A DNA stretch of 44,109 bases from Candidatus Berkelbacteria bacterium. Lineage in GTDB: Bacteria > Patescibacteriota > UBA1384 > 2-12-FULL-50-11. The stretch spans positions 1 to 44,109 of the forward strand of contig JANLIQ010000076.1 in assembly GCA_024654065.1 (NCBI GenBank), read 5' to 3'. The position numbers were made by a program, and so were the translations under genes. The notes beneath the pieces were generated by a model that was given only the letters and a program-made list of their open reading frames with translations, was not told the DNA's origin and did no database searches. Of this stretch, positions 29,384 through 40,974 are shown in pieces (the stretch's first letter is position 1; every line of letters starts with the position of its first letter).

Positions 29384-29391
29384 GTTTCAAG
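29357..29391. repeat. Degenerate 7-bp tandem repeat (5 units)
   Basis: ATTTAAG TATCGAG TATCAAG TGTCAAG TTTCAAG. Confidence 0.8.
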
Positions 29392-29422
29392 GGCGCTATT
29401 ATTACTAACAGACGTCTGAGTC

Positions 29423-29451
29423 TTGACGGCATCTACATACCGTGGTATGGT
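29423..29451 (+). promoter_or_regulatory. Promoter TTGACG-N17-TATGGT
   Basis: TTGACG 29423-29428; TATGGT 29446-29451. Confidence 0.5.
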
Positions 29452-29457
29452 AATCTT

Positions 29458-29543
29458 ACAAATGGCCTTCGGGCTTTAGTCTGCGCAAGCAGACTAGGTA
29501 AATGCAAGGGAGCGGTCAGAGTAAATCTTTGGTCGCTTTTTTG
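29458..29543 (+). ncRNA. Putative ~85-nt sRNA whose 3' end is antisense to the toxin gene 3' end
   Basis: Promoter at 29423-29451; GGCC-TTCG-GGCT hairpin; TAGTCTGC-GCAA-GCAGACTA perfect hairpin 29477-29496; terminator AGCGGTCAGAG-TAAAT-CTTTGGTCGCT-TTTTTT 29511-29543. Confidence 0.55.
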
Positions 29544-29908
29544 ATTCTTATAATCGAACTTTCCTTGGCAAGAGTGATTTTGTCTGTAAGGCGCTTAGAA
29601 CTAATGAGTCGTAACTGGGAAATCATAGCTGCACGGGTCTCTCCGTCGTTAGCTAAACACTCAACATAAAATCGGTTATCTTTCATTTTGGTCGAAAGAG
29701 GCACAGCCCAGAAAAGGAATTGATTAAACTTTCTTAGTATAATAACCGGCCGGCTAAAGGACTTGCCCTTACCATCTTCCTCGTGCCCAACATTAGCTCC
29801 GAGACGACACCACCAAATCTCTCCATCGCGAAAATATGATAATTGAACTGATTTCTCCTCTATACTCCCCTTCGCTTCGTGCCATTTCTTGTAATCCCGT
29901 TTCGTCAT
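29516..29908 (-). CDS. PemK/MazF-family type II toxin-like protein
   Basis: GEIWWCRLGANVGHEEDGKGKSFSRPVIILRKFNQFLFWAVPLSTKMKDNRFYV...AMISQLRLISSKRLTDKI. Confidence 0.9.
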   Translation of the reverse strand: MTKRDYKKWHEAKGSIEEKSVQLSYFRDGEIWWCRLGANVGHEEDGKGKSFSRPVIILRKFNQFLFWAVPLSTKMKDNRFYVECLANDGETRAAMISQLRLISSKRLTDKITLAKESSIIRIKKATKDLL

Positions 29909-29946
29909 CTATTTTTCAGCATAACAAAAAAGTTCAGTGGAAAGTG

Positions 29947-29975
29947 TTGACTTTCGAGAACGAATTCATTATAAA
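29947..29975 (+). promoter_or_regulatory. Promoter TTGACT-N17-TATAAA
   Basis: TTGACT 29947-29952; TATAAA 29970-29975; predicted TSS about 29982. Confidence 0.75.
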
Positions 29976-30007
29976 TACTGCATCTTCGGCCCTAAAGGAG
30001 GAACCCG

Positions 30008-30424
30008 ATGACGAACAACACCTTAAAACTAGTAGTCGCCCTGGATTGTATTCGCAACGAAGTGTGTAGTGGCATCAGTTCTAACGGGGGCGGAGCCGCA
30101 ACTGAAAAGCAGTTTAGAACTCTACACTCCAGTTTGTTCATAATAGCTGACGCCCTTAATATCGACGAGCAAACAATGTTTGCTGATTGGGGCATTACAA
30201 AAGAGACCTGGCGTCGATGGCAAAAAGGCAAACAGTATCCCTCGCTCTGGTCTCTACTGGGCCGTGAAAAAAGTCTGGTCAACTTGATCGAGCGTAGGAC
30301 GTACCTGCCGAGAGACCTCATGCGCGATGCAGCAAGAGAGTTCTATCAGGTTGTCGGAAGACTAGTTTCCCAGTTGCCTGCGGAAAATCTTTTTCCACCG
30401 CATGGGGAGATATGTGGGATGTAA
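30008..30424 (+). CDS. Hypothetical protein with an HTH-like segment (138 aa), divergent from the toxin gene
   Basis: AAAGGAGGAACCCG SD before the ATG. DEQTMFADWGITKETWRRWQKGKQYPS resembles a helix-turn-helix. Confidence 0.7.
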   Translation: MTNNTLKLVVALDCIRNEVCSGISSNGGGAATEKQFRTLHSSLFIIADALNIDEQTMFADWGITKETWRRWQKGKQYPSLWSLLGREKSLVNLIERRTYLPRDLMRDAAREFYQVVGRLVSQLPAENLFPPHGEICGM

Positions 30425-30452
30425 GGATGGCTTATGACTGCCCTTCGAATCT

Positions 30453-30485
30453 GCCCTGGCGCACACCGCGCCAGGGCCTCTTTTT
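30453..30485 (+). terminator. Rho-independent terminator
   Basis: GCCCTGGCGC-ACACC-GCGCCAGGGC perfect 10-bp stem followed by CTCTTTTT. Confidence 0.9.
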
Positions 30486-30673
30486 ATAAATGAGATATCG
30501 TGAGGCATGACCCATCAAAAGCAGGTCAGTGAGCGGTTTTTCACCATATTTCGTTAGAGAAGCGGGTGGAGGTAGGGATCGCGAGGGGGTAGGGGGCGGC
30601 TTCGCAAATCAGCCCCCTGGTCCTCGGTTGAAGCCAGGTGGGCGCAGGCCACAACAGTTAGCTCGAAGTAACT

Positions 30674-32377
30674 CTACTCAACACTAATTTTGATAAAGGC
30701 TAGGACATCGCCTTTTTCTAATTCAGGAGCGCCTTCCATACCAACTCCACATTGTTCACCAACTTCGGCTTGATCAACAGCAACTTTACCAATCTTTAAA
30801 CCAGTCATTTTAGCCTTCCCGATTTCTTCTTTATCGCGGTAAGCAACAACTTCATCGCTCATCGTCACGATGCCTTGAGTAACATCTCCACCAGCAATAG
30901 CAATACCTTTTTTCTGAGAAAAGACTTGCAAAATTTTTAGTCGTCCTGTCTCTTCACGCACATAAACTGGAGTAGCAATTTTCTTTAATTTTTCCGTTAA
31001 AAGATCTAGAGCTTCATAGATAACCCAAAACTCACGTAATTCCACTTCTTCTTTTTCGGCTAAGTCCAACATGCGTTTTGTTGGAGTCGAACGAAATGCA
31101 ATGACTAAGGCCTTCGCCGGTTTAGCTAAATTAATATCATTTTCGTTAATCGCTCCAATGCCACTTGAAAGTATCTCAACTGTCGCATCTTTGATTTTAA
31201 GTTTAGAAATCGAATCCTCAAGTGCCGCTAAAGAACCCCCAACATCAGTTTTTAAAACTATTCTTAAGTGATTATCGTTTTCGTCTGTTACCGCTTTGGA
31301 TGTAGTTGCCGTTTGAACCACCATTGTTTTAGCGACTTTTTCATTAGGTGCTGTTATCAGACGATCACCAAATATTGGTACATTTTTTAAACCCATAATT
31401 ACAACCGGAGTGGCTGGTCCAGCAGTGACAATATTACGCCCTAGATCATTTTCTAATACTTTAATCCGACCATATGTCCCACCCGTAACAACGACCTGAC
31501 CAGCTCTGAGTGTTCCGTTATAGATAAGGACGGTAGCAATTGGACCACGTTGTTTATCCATATTGGCTTCAATAACAATGCCTTCGCTTGGAGCCTCAGG
31601 ATCAGCTTTAAGCTCAAGTAAATCGGTTGTTAAAATTACCATTTCAAGTAACTGATCCACACCCTTACCAGTCTTAGCAGAAACGGGGACGACTACAGTT
31701 TTACCACCCCATTCCTCGGGGGCTAGATCATTTTCGACTAATTGTTGTTTGACTCTTTCGATATTTGCCCCAGGTAAATCAAATTTATTTATTGCAACTA
31801 TAACCGGTACATTAGCGCTACGAGCATGGTGGAGAGCCTCAAGAGTCTGTGGTTTGACACCATCATCAGCTGCAACTACTAAAATAACTAAATCCGTAAT
31901 ACTTGCTCCGTGAGCCCTCAGAGCCGAAAATGCTTCGTGACCAGGCGTATCCACAAAAGTAATTTTTCGTTTACTTCCTTCTGAGGTTTTAAACTCAATC
32001 TGGTAAGCACTGATATGTTGGGTGATCCCACCAGATTCACCACCAGCAATGTTAGATTGTCGGATAAAGTCTAATAGAGAAGTTTTGCCATGATCAACAT
32101 GACCCATTATCGTTACGATCGGTGGTCGGGCAATTGAAGATTTTGTATCCGTACTTTTAGTAAAAACATTTGTTGCTACAACTTCTTGTTCGGCTGTCCA
32201 CCCAAATTCCTCGACCAATAGTGCTGCAGTATCATAGTCAATCGACTGGTTAATTGTTGCCATAACACCGTTTTTTATCAACTTACCAATCACGTCAGTA
32301 GCACCAACCTTCATTTTATCTGCCAACGCTCTGACGGAAATAGATTCCGGTAATTGGAGAACCTTTTGTTCGGCCAT
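30674..32377 (-). CDS. infB: Translation initiation factor IF-2 (short form, 567 aa)
   Basis: [48 protein letters not shown]. Confidence 0.98.
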   Translation of the reverse strand: MAEQKVLQLPESISVRALADKMKVGATDVIGKLIKNGVMATINQSIDYDTAALLVEEFGWTAEQEVVATNVFTKSTDTKSSIARPPIVTIMGHVDHGKTSLLDFIRQSNIAGGESGGITQHISAYQIEFKTSEGSKRKITFVDTPGHEAFSALRAHGASITDLVILVVAADDGVKPQTLEALHHARSANVPVIVAINKFDLPGANIERVKQQLVENDLAPEEWGGKTVVVPVSAKTGKGVDQLLEMVILTTDLLELKADPEAPSEGIVIEANMDKQRGPIATVLIYNGTLRAGQVVVTGGTYGRIKVLENDLGRNIVTAGPATPVVIMGLKNVPIFGDRLITAPNEKVAKTMVVQTATTSKAVTDENDNHLRIVLKTDVGGSLAALEDSISKLKIKDATVEILSSGIGAINENDINLAKPAKALVIAFRSTPTKRMLDLAEKEEVELREFWVIYEALDLLTEKLKKIATPVYVREETGRLKILQVFSQKKGIAIAGGDVTQGIVTMSDEVVAYRDKEEIGKAKMTGLKIGKVAVDQAEVGEQCGVGMEGAPELEKGDVLAFIKISVE

Positions 32378-35300
32378 TATTTCTTCCCCTTTGGCTCTAC
32401 AATCTCCTCGGGCGAAACTTCGTCGGATTCGTTGACAACTGTCATGGAGACAACTTTGTCATTACCACTTGAGCGCATTAAGATAACACCCGAAGCTTGA
32501 CGTGATAGTTTTTTTACAGAAGCAATTGGTATTCGAATAACTTGACCCGTATCTGAAACAATAATTAAATCTTTAGACTGTTTATTGATAACTGTCCCAC
32601 CTGCCAGTAAACCAGTTTTAGGTGTTAATTTGGCTATTCGGATACCGCTTCCACCACGATGCTGGTTGCGAAATTCTTTAACGTTAACTTTTTTACCAAC
32701 ACCATTTTTCGAAATTACACAGATAGCCTCAGATTCATCAGTTAGAACAGTTGTTTCGATTATTTCGTCGTCTCCTTTAAGCCGCATTCCTCTTACCCCT
32801 GAGGCGCTTCGACCCATTACCCGAGCTTCTGACTCATTGTATAAAATAACCTGTCCATTTTTCGTCATTTGAGCAATCTCATCGCTCCCAGTAGTTCGTT
32901 TAACCCAAAGTAAAACATCTTTTGGTTTCAGACCAATAGCGATCACTCCACTTTTACGAACATTTTTAAATGCTTCAGTCGCAACACGTTTAACTACACC
33001 TAATCTTGTTGCAAAGAAGAAAAATCCAGCTCGATTTTTATCCGACATTGTGATTAAGGCCGTAACTTTTTCTTCGGCTTCAATTCGAATTAAGTTAGGT
33101 AGGGCAATACCCTTGCTTTGGCGACTAGAAGCTGGAATTTCGTAAGCTTTAATAGTGAAAACTCTTCCGGCATCGGTAAAGAACATAATATCGTCGTGCG
33201 TTGAAGCAAAAACAATATCAACAACAGCGTCATCCTCACGCGTTTGCATCCCAATTACACCTTTACCACCTCTTTGTTGGCTCTTATAGGTATCGGCCGG
33301 AAGACGCTTGACATAGTTACCCCGAGTCAAGCTAATTAAGACAGACTCTTCGGGAATCAAATCTATAGCCGTAAGTTGACCCAGAGCTTCAGGACGAATT
33401 TCAGTTTTACGCTCAATATTAAACTTAGCTTTCATTTCCAATAACTCGTCCTTAATAATTTTTTGAATTCTCGCTGGCTTAGCAAGAATGTCTTCCAAAT
33501 CAGCAATTAGTTTCAAAATTGCATCATATTCATCGTAAATTCGCTGACGTTCGAGATTAGCTAATTGGGACAAACGCATTTCCAAAATAGCATTGGCCTG
33601 TATCTCAGTCAGTTCGAACTGCTTCATCAATTCGGTCTTAGCCTCTTCCCGATCTTTAGAAGCTCGAATTAATTTAATGATGGCATCAAGATGATCAAGA
33701 GCAATCTTTAATCCTTCTAAAATATGGGCCCGAGCTTTGGCAATCTTCAAATCATATTCAGTTCGACGAGTAACAATAGTTATTCTATGGGCTAAGAACT
33801 CGCAAAGGACTTCCGTGACATTAAGTAATCGCGGCTGGATTCCGTCAATTAAAGCCACTAGATTATAATGGACAACAGATTGTAATTCAGTTAGCTCATA
33901 TAGTTGGTTTAAGATTTTTGAGGCCATCGCTCCAACCTTTAGCTCGACTACCACCCTCACACCATCTTTTTGATCCGACTCATCGCGAAGATCACTTATA
34001 CCCTCGATTTTTTTACTTTTGACCAAATCAGCAATATGAGTAACAAAAGTCGCTTTATTTGTTTGATATGGAAGTTCACTTACAATAATCCTGTTTCGAT
34101 TTTTCTCTTCTTGAATTTCTGCTCGTCCGCGTACCACGACTCGACCCCGACCAGTTGAAAGAGCTTCCTTAATATCATTTTGACCGTAGGCAATTCCTCC
34201 AGTAGGAAAATCAGGTCCCTTAATGATTTCGATTAATTCATCAACGTCGGCTTCTGGTTTTTCTTGTAATAAAAGTAACCCATCTATTATTTCACCGACA
34301 TTGTGAGGAGGAATATTTGTAGCTAAACCTACAGCAATTCCTTGCGAGCCATTAATTAACAGATTAGGCAAGCGCGCCGGTAAGACTACTGGCTCTTTGT
34401 GGGTACCATCGTAGTTGTCTTGAAAGTCCACCGTGTCTTTGTCAATGTCCGCCAAAAGGGCTTCTGCGGCGCCGACTAACTTTGCCTCGCTGTACCTCAT
34501 GGCCGCTGCCGGATCCCCATCCATCGAGTTGTGGACAAAGATACCGCTCGCTAGAGCAAAGTTATGACTGCCTTCAATAGTCAGATCGAATACATCTTCC
34601 CGCTCAGCTAATACTTTAATACTAATAACTTTATGGTTCTGATTGATCGAATGCAAAACTAAATTAGGATCGTTGTCGTAATATTTATTAAGCCCTATTT
34701 CCCATTTAGTTGCGCCGCCGTAATTGTACAACTCAGTTCGTTTCTTCTCATACAGTTCCTTATTGAGAGGTTTTTTATCGTTCAATACGGCCCTACAGAT
34801 GTTTAGAAACTTTGATTTACCCGTAAGATTCGTAAGTCGTCTTTTATTTGAAGCGACAATCTTTTCGTGAAAAATTTGTCGATACTCCGGCACTTGCCAT
34901 AGTCTCTTCAAGGTCTTTGAGCCACGGGTAGCTAGCTCGAGTCGCTTCTCGGGGTGGTTCTTGACAAACTCCTTATTAACCGCACTGAGAAAGAGTCGCA
35001 TTTTCTCCTGATAGGCCGGATCCTGCCAATTCTTCAGGTTTCTTTCAGACAGTCTAGCCCCATATTCTTTTCGATTTTTTGGGTCAGACCAGAATGCGGC
35101 TCGACCAATAGCTATTTTTTGTCGATATTCCTCATCTTTATGCAGTTCAGTAGCGTGTTGGTAATGAATTTCCCAGTGATCGCCCCATTCAACCCTTAAA
35201 ATGTTATCAGGATTATTGTTGAGCTTATTAAAATCGACATGATGCCTCACTCTTCCCCTGCTCTTGGAGTAGATTCCCTGGGTAAGGTTGTAATTGTCAG

Positions 35301-36111
35301 CCATGTGATGGGCCGGAACCCAGGTCTGGGTTTTGTTTTGATATATGAGTCGATAACCTTTTCTCTTGAGGCGGTCTTCTTCTGTAGAGAGCTTTTGGTA
35401 CAATGGCATTAGCGATTGGCCGGTGGTAAGATCTCGAGCTTCCTTATAGGAGCCGTCCCTCAACATAAATCGATGGTTTGGCGTACACCTTATCCTCGCA
35501 CCGTTATCAAGCCGAACTTCAATTAACTCGGCTTGAGTTTGGGTTAAGCGGGGCTTCAGGATTTCTGCGATCGAGATTAAGCCAGAATTATTAACTGTGA
35601 AAGTATAGTTTTTCTTACCGTCTTGATACTCTCTGACTAAATTCTCAAAACTAAGATTTCGGCCGTCTGCCAGTAATACCTCCGTGTCTTTGGTGAAACA
35701 ACCAAAATTACCTTGACCGTTAACAAGTGGCATTCGTAAACTCCACCATTGAGCCATTCTTACCATGGCTTCATAAATTGATGAGTCGCCATGAGGGTGG
35801 TAAAGACCCATAACTTGACCGACAATTTTTGCCGATTTTTGGTGCTTGGAATTGGCCGACAAGCCCATCTCACGCATAACATAAAGGATACGACGTTGAA
35901 CAGGTTTTAATCCGTCTCTAACATCAGGCAGGGCTCGAGCAACAATAACGCTCATGGCGTAATCTAAATAAGACTCGCTCATCTCGTCGTGAATCTGTCG
36001 TGGTTTAATTACACCGAAGTCAGTTTTTTCAGGCATCACTTTAACACTCTTATTGAGAGTATTGGGCTCGCTATCAGCTTGTCGATCTTTTTTTTCTACT
36101 TCTTCAGCCAT
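32377..36111 (-). CDS. gyrA: DNA gyrase subunit A precursor containing an intein
   Basis: GyrA N-extein ...[28 protein letters not shown], a 391-aa intein, then [17 protein letters not shown].... Confidence 0.98.
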   Translation of the reverse strand: MAEEVEKKDRQADSEPNTLNKSVKVMPEKTDFGVIKPRQIHDEMSESYLDYAMSVIVARALPDVRDGLKPVQRRILYVMREMGLSANSKHQKSAKIVGQVMGLYHPHGDSSIYEAMVRMAQWWSLRMPLVNGQGNFGCFTKDTEVLLADGRNLSFENLVREYQDGKKNYTFTVNNSGLISIAEILKPRLTQTQAELIEVRLDNGARIRCTPNHRFMLRDGSYKEARDLTTGQSLMPLYQKLSTEEDRLKRKGYRLIYQNKTQTWVPAHHMADNYNLTQGIYSKSRGRVRHHVDFNKLNNNPDNILRVEWGDHWEIHYQHATELHKDEEYRQKIAIGRAAFWSDPKNRKEYGARLSERNLKNWQDPAYQEKMRLFLSAVNKEFVKNHPEKRLELATRGSKTLKRLWQVPEYRQIFHEKIVASNKRRLTNLTGKSKFLNICRAVLNDKKPLNKELYEKKRTELYNYGGATKWEIGLNKYYDNDPNLVLHSINQNHKVISIKVLAEREDVFDLTIEGSHNFALASGIFVHNSMDGDPAAAMRYSEAKLVGAAEALLADIDKDTVDFQDNYDGTHKEPVVLPARLPNLLINGSQGIAVGLATNIPPHNVGEIIDGLLLLQEKPEADVDELIEIIKGPDFPTGGIAYGQNDIKEALSTGRGRVVVRGRAEIQEEKNRNRIIVSELPYQTNKATFVTHIADLVKSKKIEGISDLRDESDQKDGVRVVVELKVGAMASKILNQLYELTELQSVVHYNLVALIDGIQPRLLNVTEVLCEFLAHRITIVTRRTEYDLKIAKARAHILEGLKIALDHLDAIIKLIRASKDREEAKTELMKQFELTEIQANAILEMRLSQLANLERQRIYDEYDAILKLIADLEDILAKPARIQKIIKDELLEMKAKFNIERKTEIRPEALGQLTAIDLIPEESVLISLTRGNYVKRLPADTYKSQQRGGKGVIGMQTREDDAVVDIVFASTHDDIMFFTDAGRVFTIKAYEIPASSRQSKGIALPNLIRIEAEEKVTALITMSDKNRAGFFFFATRLGVVKRVATEAFKNVRKSGVIAIGLKPKDVLLWVKRTTGSDEIAQMTKNGQVILYNESEARVMGRSASGVRGMRLKGDDEIIETTVLTDESEAICVISKNGVGKKVNVKEFRNQHRGGSGIRIAKLTPKTGLLAGGTVINKQSKDLIIVSDTGQVIRIPIASVKKLSRQASGVILMRSSGNDKVVSMTVVNESDEVSPEEIVEPKGKK
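34528..35700 (-). other. Intein (391 aa) with an HNH-type homing endonuclease, within gyrA
   Basis: Begins [18 protein letters not shown] (block A); [20 protein letters not shown] (block B); HNH core [28 protein letters not shown]; ends [22 protein letters not shown] followed by +1 Ser. Confidence 0.95.
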
Positions 36112-36112
36112 C

Positions 36113-38068
<1,956 letters not shown>

Positions 38069-38251
38069 CTAATATATGGAGAAAACCAAGCCAAGAAAAT
38101 CATTCGAGTTTGAGTTAAATGACAAGCCCCCGATCCGCGTGGAAGGGGGGCCTGGTTGACGGGGTTAGTCGGCGACACGATTGTGCCGAGTCCCGTCTTT
38201 GGGTGGTTTAGGCGTTTGACACCTGCCCACCCTGTTCGCGCCGGCTCCGGA

Positions 38252-38350
38252 TCAGCCGGTGTCCGTGGATGTGGCCGTCGAGGCCGTTGTACCGAAATAA
38301 GCTTCACCTGCGGACATGTGACCCGCAGGCCCTGCGCGTGAGTTCATCAT
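38252..38350 (-). CDS. Possible 32-aa mini-ORF (MMNSRAGPAGHMSAGEAYFGTTASTATSTDTG*) in the gyrB leader
   Basis: GAGGAGGTGAGTTTAA before ATGATG, with a promoter upstream. The start codons sit in the loop of a 7-bp hairpin. Confidence 0.35.
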   Translation of the reverse strand: MMNSRAGPAGHMSAGEAYFGTTASTATSTDTG

Positions 38351-38404
38351 TTAAACTCACCTCCTCATTTTCCGCCTCATCAACTCTGACGATTTGGTAA
38401 AGAT

Positions 38405-38433
38405 AATATAGCAAAAAACTTTATATAAATCAA
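38405..38433 (-). promoter_or_regulatory. Promoter TTGATT-N17-TATATT
   Basis: Minus-strand hexamers at 38428-38433 and 38405-38410. Confidence 0.65.
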
Positions 38434-38449
38434 GGCTTTTTAGAGAATT

Positions 38450-39541
38450 TTACAACTGGCTCTCAACGATCTTTTTTATCTTTTCTTGAAAGATTTTTGT
38501 ATCAAACTTTTCGGCGTGGGCACGGATTTTGGCAGGATCGTATTTGGTGGCATTAAATTCTTTGAGCACCGTCACGAGTGATTCGACCGTCTGTGCGGTG
38601 AAGAATTCGCCCGTCACACCCGGCACCACCGATTCCAGTGCCCCACCTTCGCCGTAGGCGATCACCGGCCGGCCAGACGCCATCGCTTCGAGCGGCGTCA
38701 TCCCAGCATCTTCTTTCGGCGGAAATATCAAACCAATGGCCTGCGAATAAAGATCGGCCAATTTGTCGTCGCTCACCCGGCCGACAAACTCAATTGTTGG
38801 CCCCGCGATCGCCATTAGTTCAGTTATTTTGGTCCCGCCACCAACTACTTTGAGTTTTAGGCCGAGTTGGTTGGCCGCCTTAATCGCTAAGTCCGTTCGC
38901 TTATACGGTTCGTTTCGACCCAGCGTCAACCAGTAGTCGCCAATTTTGTCGGTAATTCTAAACCGGCTGGTAGCAACTGGCGGAAAGATCACTTCGTCCG
39001 GAGTCCGCCCGTAGTATTTCTTCGTGCGTGCGGCAATGTAATTAGAATTCGCAATTAAGTAGTCTGGTCGCTTACTGGCTTGAAGATCCCACCGAGTTAG
39101 GTATTTCAAAATTTGTCCTACCACCGGTCGACCAATTATCGGTAACGGGATTGGGGCGTCTGCCAGATACTTCTCTCTATCACTGGTTAAATATCTTGTA
39201 GGCGTATGGAGATAGCAGATATGTTTAGTGGGCGGTTTAGTTATCGCGCCCTTAGCGTAAGCCGAAGAATCCGACAATATGACATCATAAGCAGACAGGT
39301 CGAAAGATTCGATCGCACGTGGCATCAGCGCTAGATAGTACTTGAAAGCTTTCGGTATTCCGGGAAAATCTTGTAAAAAACTTGAAACAACTTTGCGCCC
39401 AGGCAGAAATTCGTCGACTAGTTTTTGGTCTTTGGCGATGACATAGATTGGTGCCTCTGGCCAAATCTCGCTAAAAGTTCTTAAAACTCGCTCTCCCCCA
39501 CCCCATTGGGTAAAAAAATCATGTACTAGCGCAATTCTCAT
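38450..39541 (-). CDS. Glycosyltransferase family 4 (GT-B)
   Basis: MRIALVHDFFTQWGGGERVLRTFSEIWPEAPIY...GRNEPYKRTDLAIKAANQLGLKLKVVGGG...FPPKEDAGMTPLEAMASGRPVIAYGEGGALE. Confidence 0.95.
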   Translation of the reverse strand: MRIALVHDFFTQWGGGERVLRTFSEIWPEAPIYVIAKDQKLVDEFLPGRKVVSSFLQDFPGIPKAFKYYLALMPRAIESFDLSAYDVILSDSSAYAKGAITKPPTKHICYLHTPTRYLTSDREKYLADAPIPLPIIGRPVVGQILKYLTRWDLQASKRPDYLIANSNYIAARTKKYYGRTPDEVIFPPVATSRFRITDKIGDYWLTLGRNEPYKRTDLAIKAANQLGLKLKVVGGGTKITELMAIAGPTIEFVGRVSDDKLADLYSQAIGLIFPPKEDAGMTPLEAMASGRPVIAYGEGGALESVVPGVTGEFFTAQTVESLVTVLKEFNATKYDPAKIRAHAEKFDTKIFQEKIKKIVESQL

Positions 39542-40899
39542 TGTTCCGATCTAGCCAGCTGTCTTACCATATAAATGAAGGTCGCTAAAATAATGCGGAT
39601 ATCAAACCAGATCGACCAATTCTCGATGTAATAAAGATCGTATTTGACCCGGTCCGCAATCGGGGTATTGCCTCTGGCGCCGTTGATCTGTGCCCAACCG
39701 GTCATACCAGATTTTACATGATGTCGTTTGAGATATTCTGGTAATTCCTGAGCGAATTTAGCTACGTATTTGGGCTGTTCTGGACGCGGTCCGACAATAC
39801 TCATCTTGCCTATGAGTACGTCCCAAAGTTGAGCCAATTCGTCCAGATTTGTCTTACGCAAAATCCGACCGGCTGGAGTAACGCGCGGATCTTTCACTTC
39901 ATTACTCGACCAGCCCCGGAATTCTGGAAACCGATCGTCCCCATCAACATACATACTTCGAAACTTATGAAGGAAGAATTCTTTGCCGTCTTGCCCGATC
40001 CTCTTCTGACGGATAATTCCCGAGCCAGTAGAAACCTGACTAATAGCAAAGAGTATGAGTAACAGTGGCGAAAGAATGATTATGGAAGGTATGACTATAA
40101 CTAGATCCAATAGCCTTTTATAAACCCGTCCCCAGCCTTCTAGCGGTGTTCGGCGAAAGAATAATACCGGACTTCCAGCCAAAGTTCCCATCTCTACGTT
40201 AGTTGAGCGTACTGTGCTCAAGCTCGGCACCAGTACGAACTGTGTATTGGTTCTGTCTGCCCAACTAATAACCGACAACATTGACGCTTCGTCAAGAACA
40301 TTATCTTGTACAACTATCTCGTCAACTTGTCCAGGTTCTAGCTTTGTAAGTTCAGAAAGGTAGTCGCTTTTAATAATCTGGCTTAAGTGGCGACCATGTT
40401 TTTCTTCTATTCGGAAACTGCCTATCAAATTTTCGTGGTTACCCGAAACCAGTAAAACAGAACGAATAACCCCTATCCCTTGGCGACGCAGTATCCCAAT
40501 AGTAGCACTCAAAACCAACTTATCTACGATACACAACAAACTAGTCAGGCCTACACCGTAGACAATCAACAAACGAGGAAAGTTCTGGGCTTCAGGTGAT
40601 CTGCTTAGATATAGAAAGATCATAAAAGCCCCCCAACCCGACAGCAGACCTATAAGCAAGCGGCTAATAGCACTCCAGCCAGTCGGCAAAGAACGTTGGT
40701 TGTACAGACCTTGGCTAGCAAGAAAGACTAGCCAGGCTGGGGTAGCCCACCACAGAAGTCGTAGGTAATTAGAAAATGGGAGTAGATAAATATCTCCGCC
40801 ATCGGAGCGAAGTTTGTAGGCTAAAATCATCGCCAAGACGATTGCTACAGCATCTAAGATGACGGCTAGTATTGCTAAACTTACACTGAATTTTCTCAT
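39538..40899 (-). CDS. Undecaprenyl-phosphate sugar phosphotransferase (WbaP/WcaJ-type)
   Basis: Multi-TM N-terminus and bacterial sugar transferase domain KRLLDLVIVIPSIIILSPLLLILFAIS...KRIGQDGKEFFLHKFRSMYVDGD...LDELAQLWDVLIGKMSIVGPRPEQPKYV. Confidence 0.95.
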   Translation of the reverse strand: MRKFSVSLAILAVILDAVAIVLAMILAYKLRSDGGDIYLLPFSNYLRLLWWATPAWLVFLASQGLYNQRSLPTGWSAISRLLIGLLSGWGAFMIFLYLSRSPEAQNFPRLLIVYGVGLTSLLCIVDKLVLSATIGILRRQGIGVIRSVLLVSGNHENLIGSFRIEEKHGRHLSQIIKSDYLSELTKLEPGQVDEIVVQDNVLDEASMLSVISWADRTNTQFVLVPSLSTVRSTNVEMGTLAGSPVLFFRRTPLEGWGRVYKRLLDLVIVIPSIIILSPLLLILFAISQVSTGSGIIRQKRIGQDGKEFFLHKFRSMYVDGDDRFPEFRGWSSNEVKDPRVTPAGRILRKTNLDELAQLWDVLIGKMSIVGPRPEQPKYVAKFAQELPEYLKRHHVKSGMTGWAQINGARGNTPIADRVKYDLYYIENWSIWFDIRIILATFIYMVRQLARSEQ

Positions 40900-40916
40900 T
40901 CAAAGATATTGTACAC

Positions 40917-40941
40917 CAGAAAACCGCTCTTTCGAGCGGTT
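40917..40941 (-). terminator. Rho-independent terminator
   Basis: Minus strand AACCGCTC-GAAA-GAGCGGTT-TTCT. Confidence 0.7.
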
Positions 40942-40974
40942 CTCCTTGCTTGTAACACGCGTGTTAAAGCAATA

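Noticed and set aside
30545-30660. SRP RNA, RNase P RNA or tmRNA
   Set aside because: Conserved core motifs of these RNAs (e.g. SRP GGAAGCAGC-type loop, RNase P GAGGAAAGTCC) are not present.
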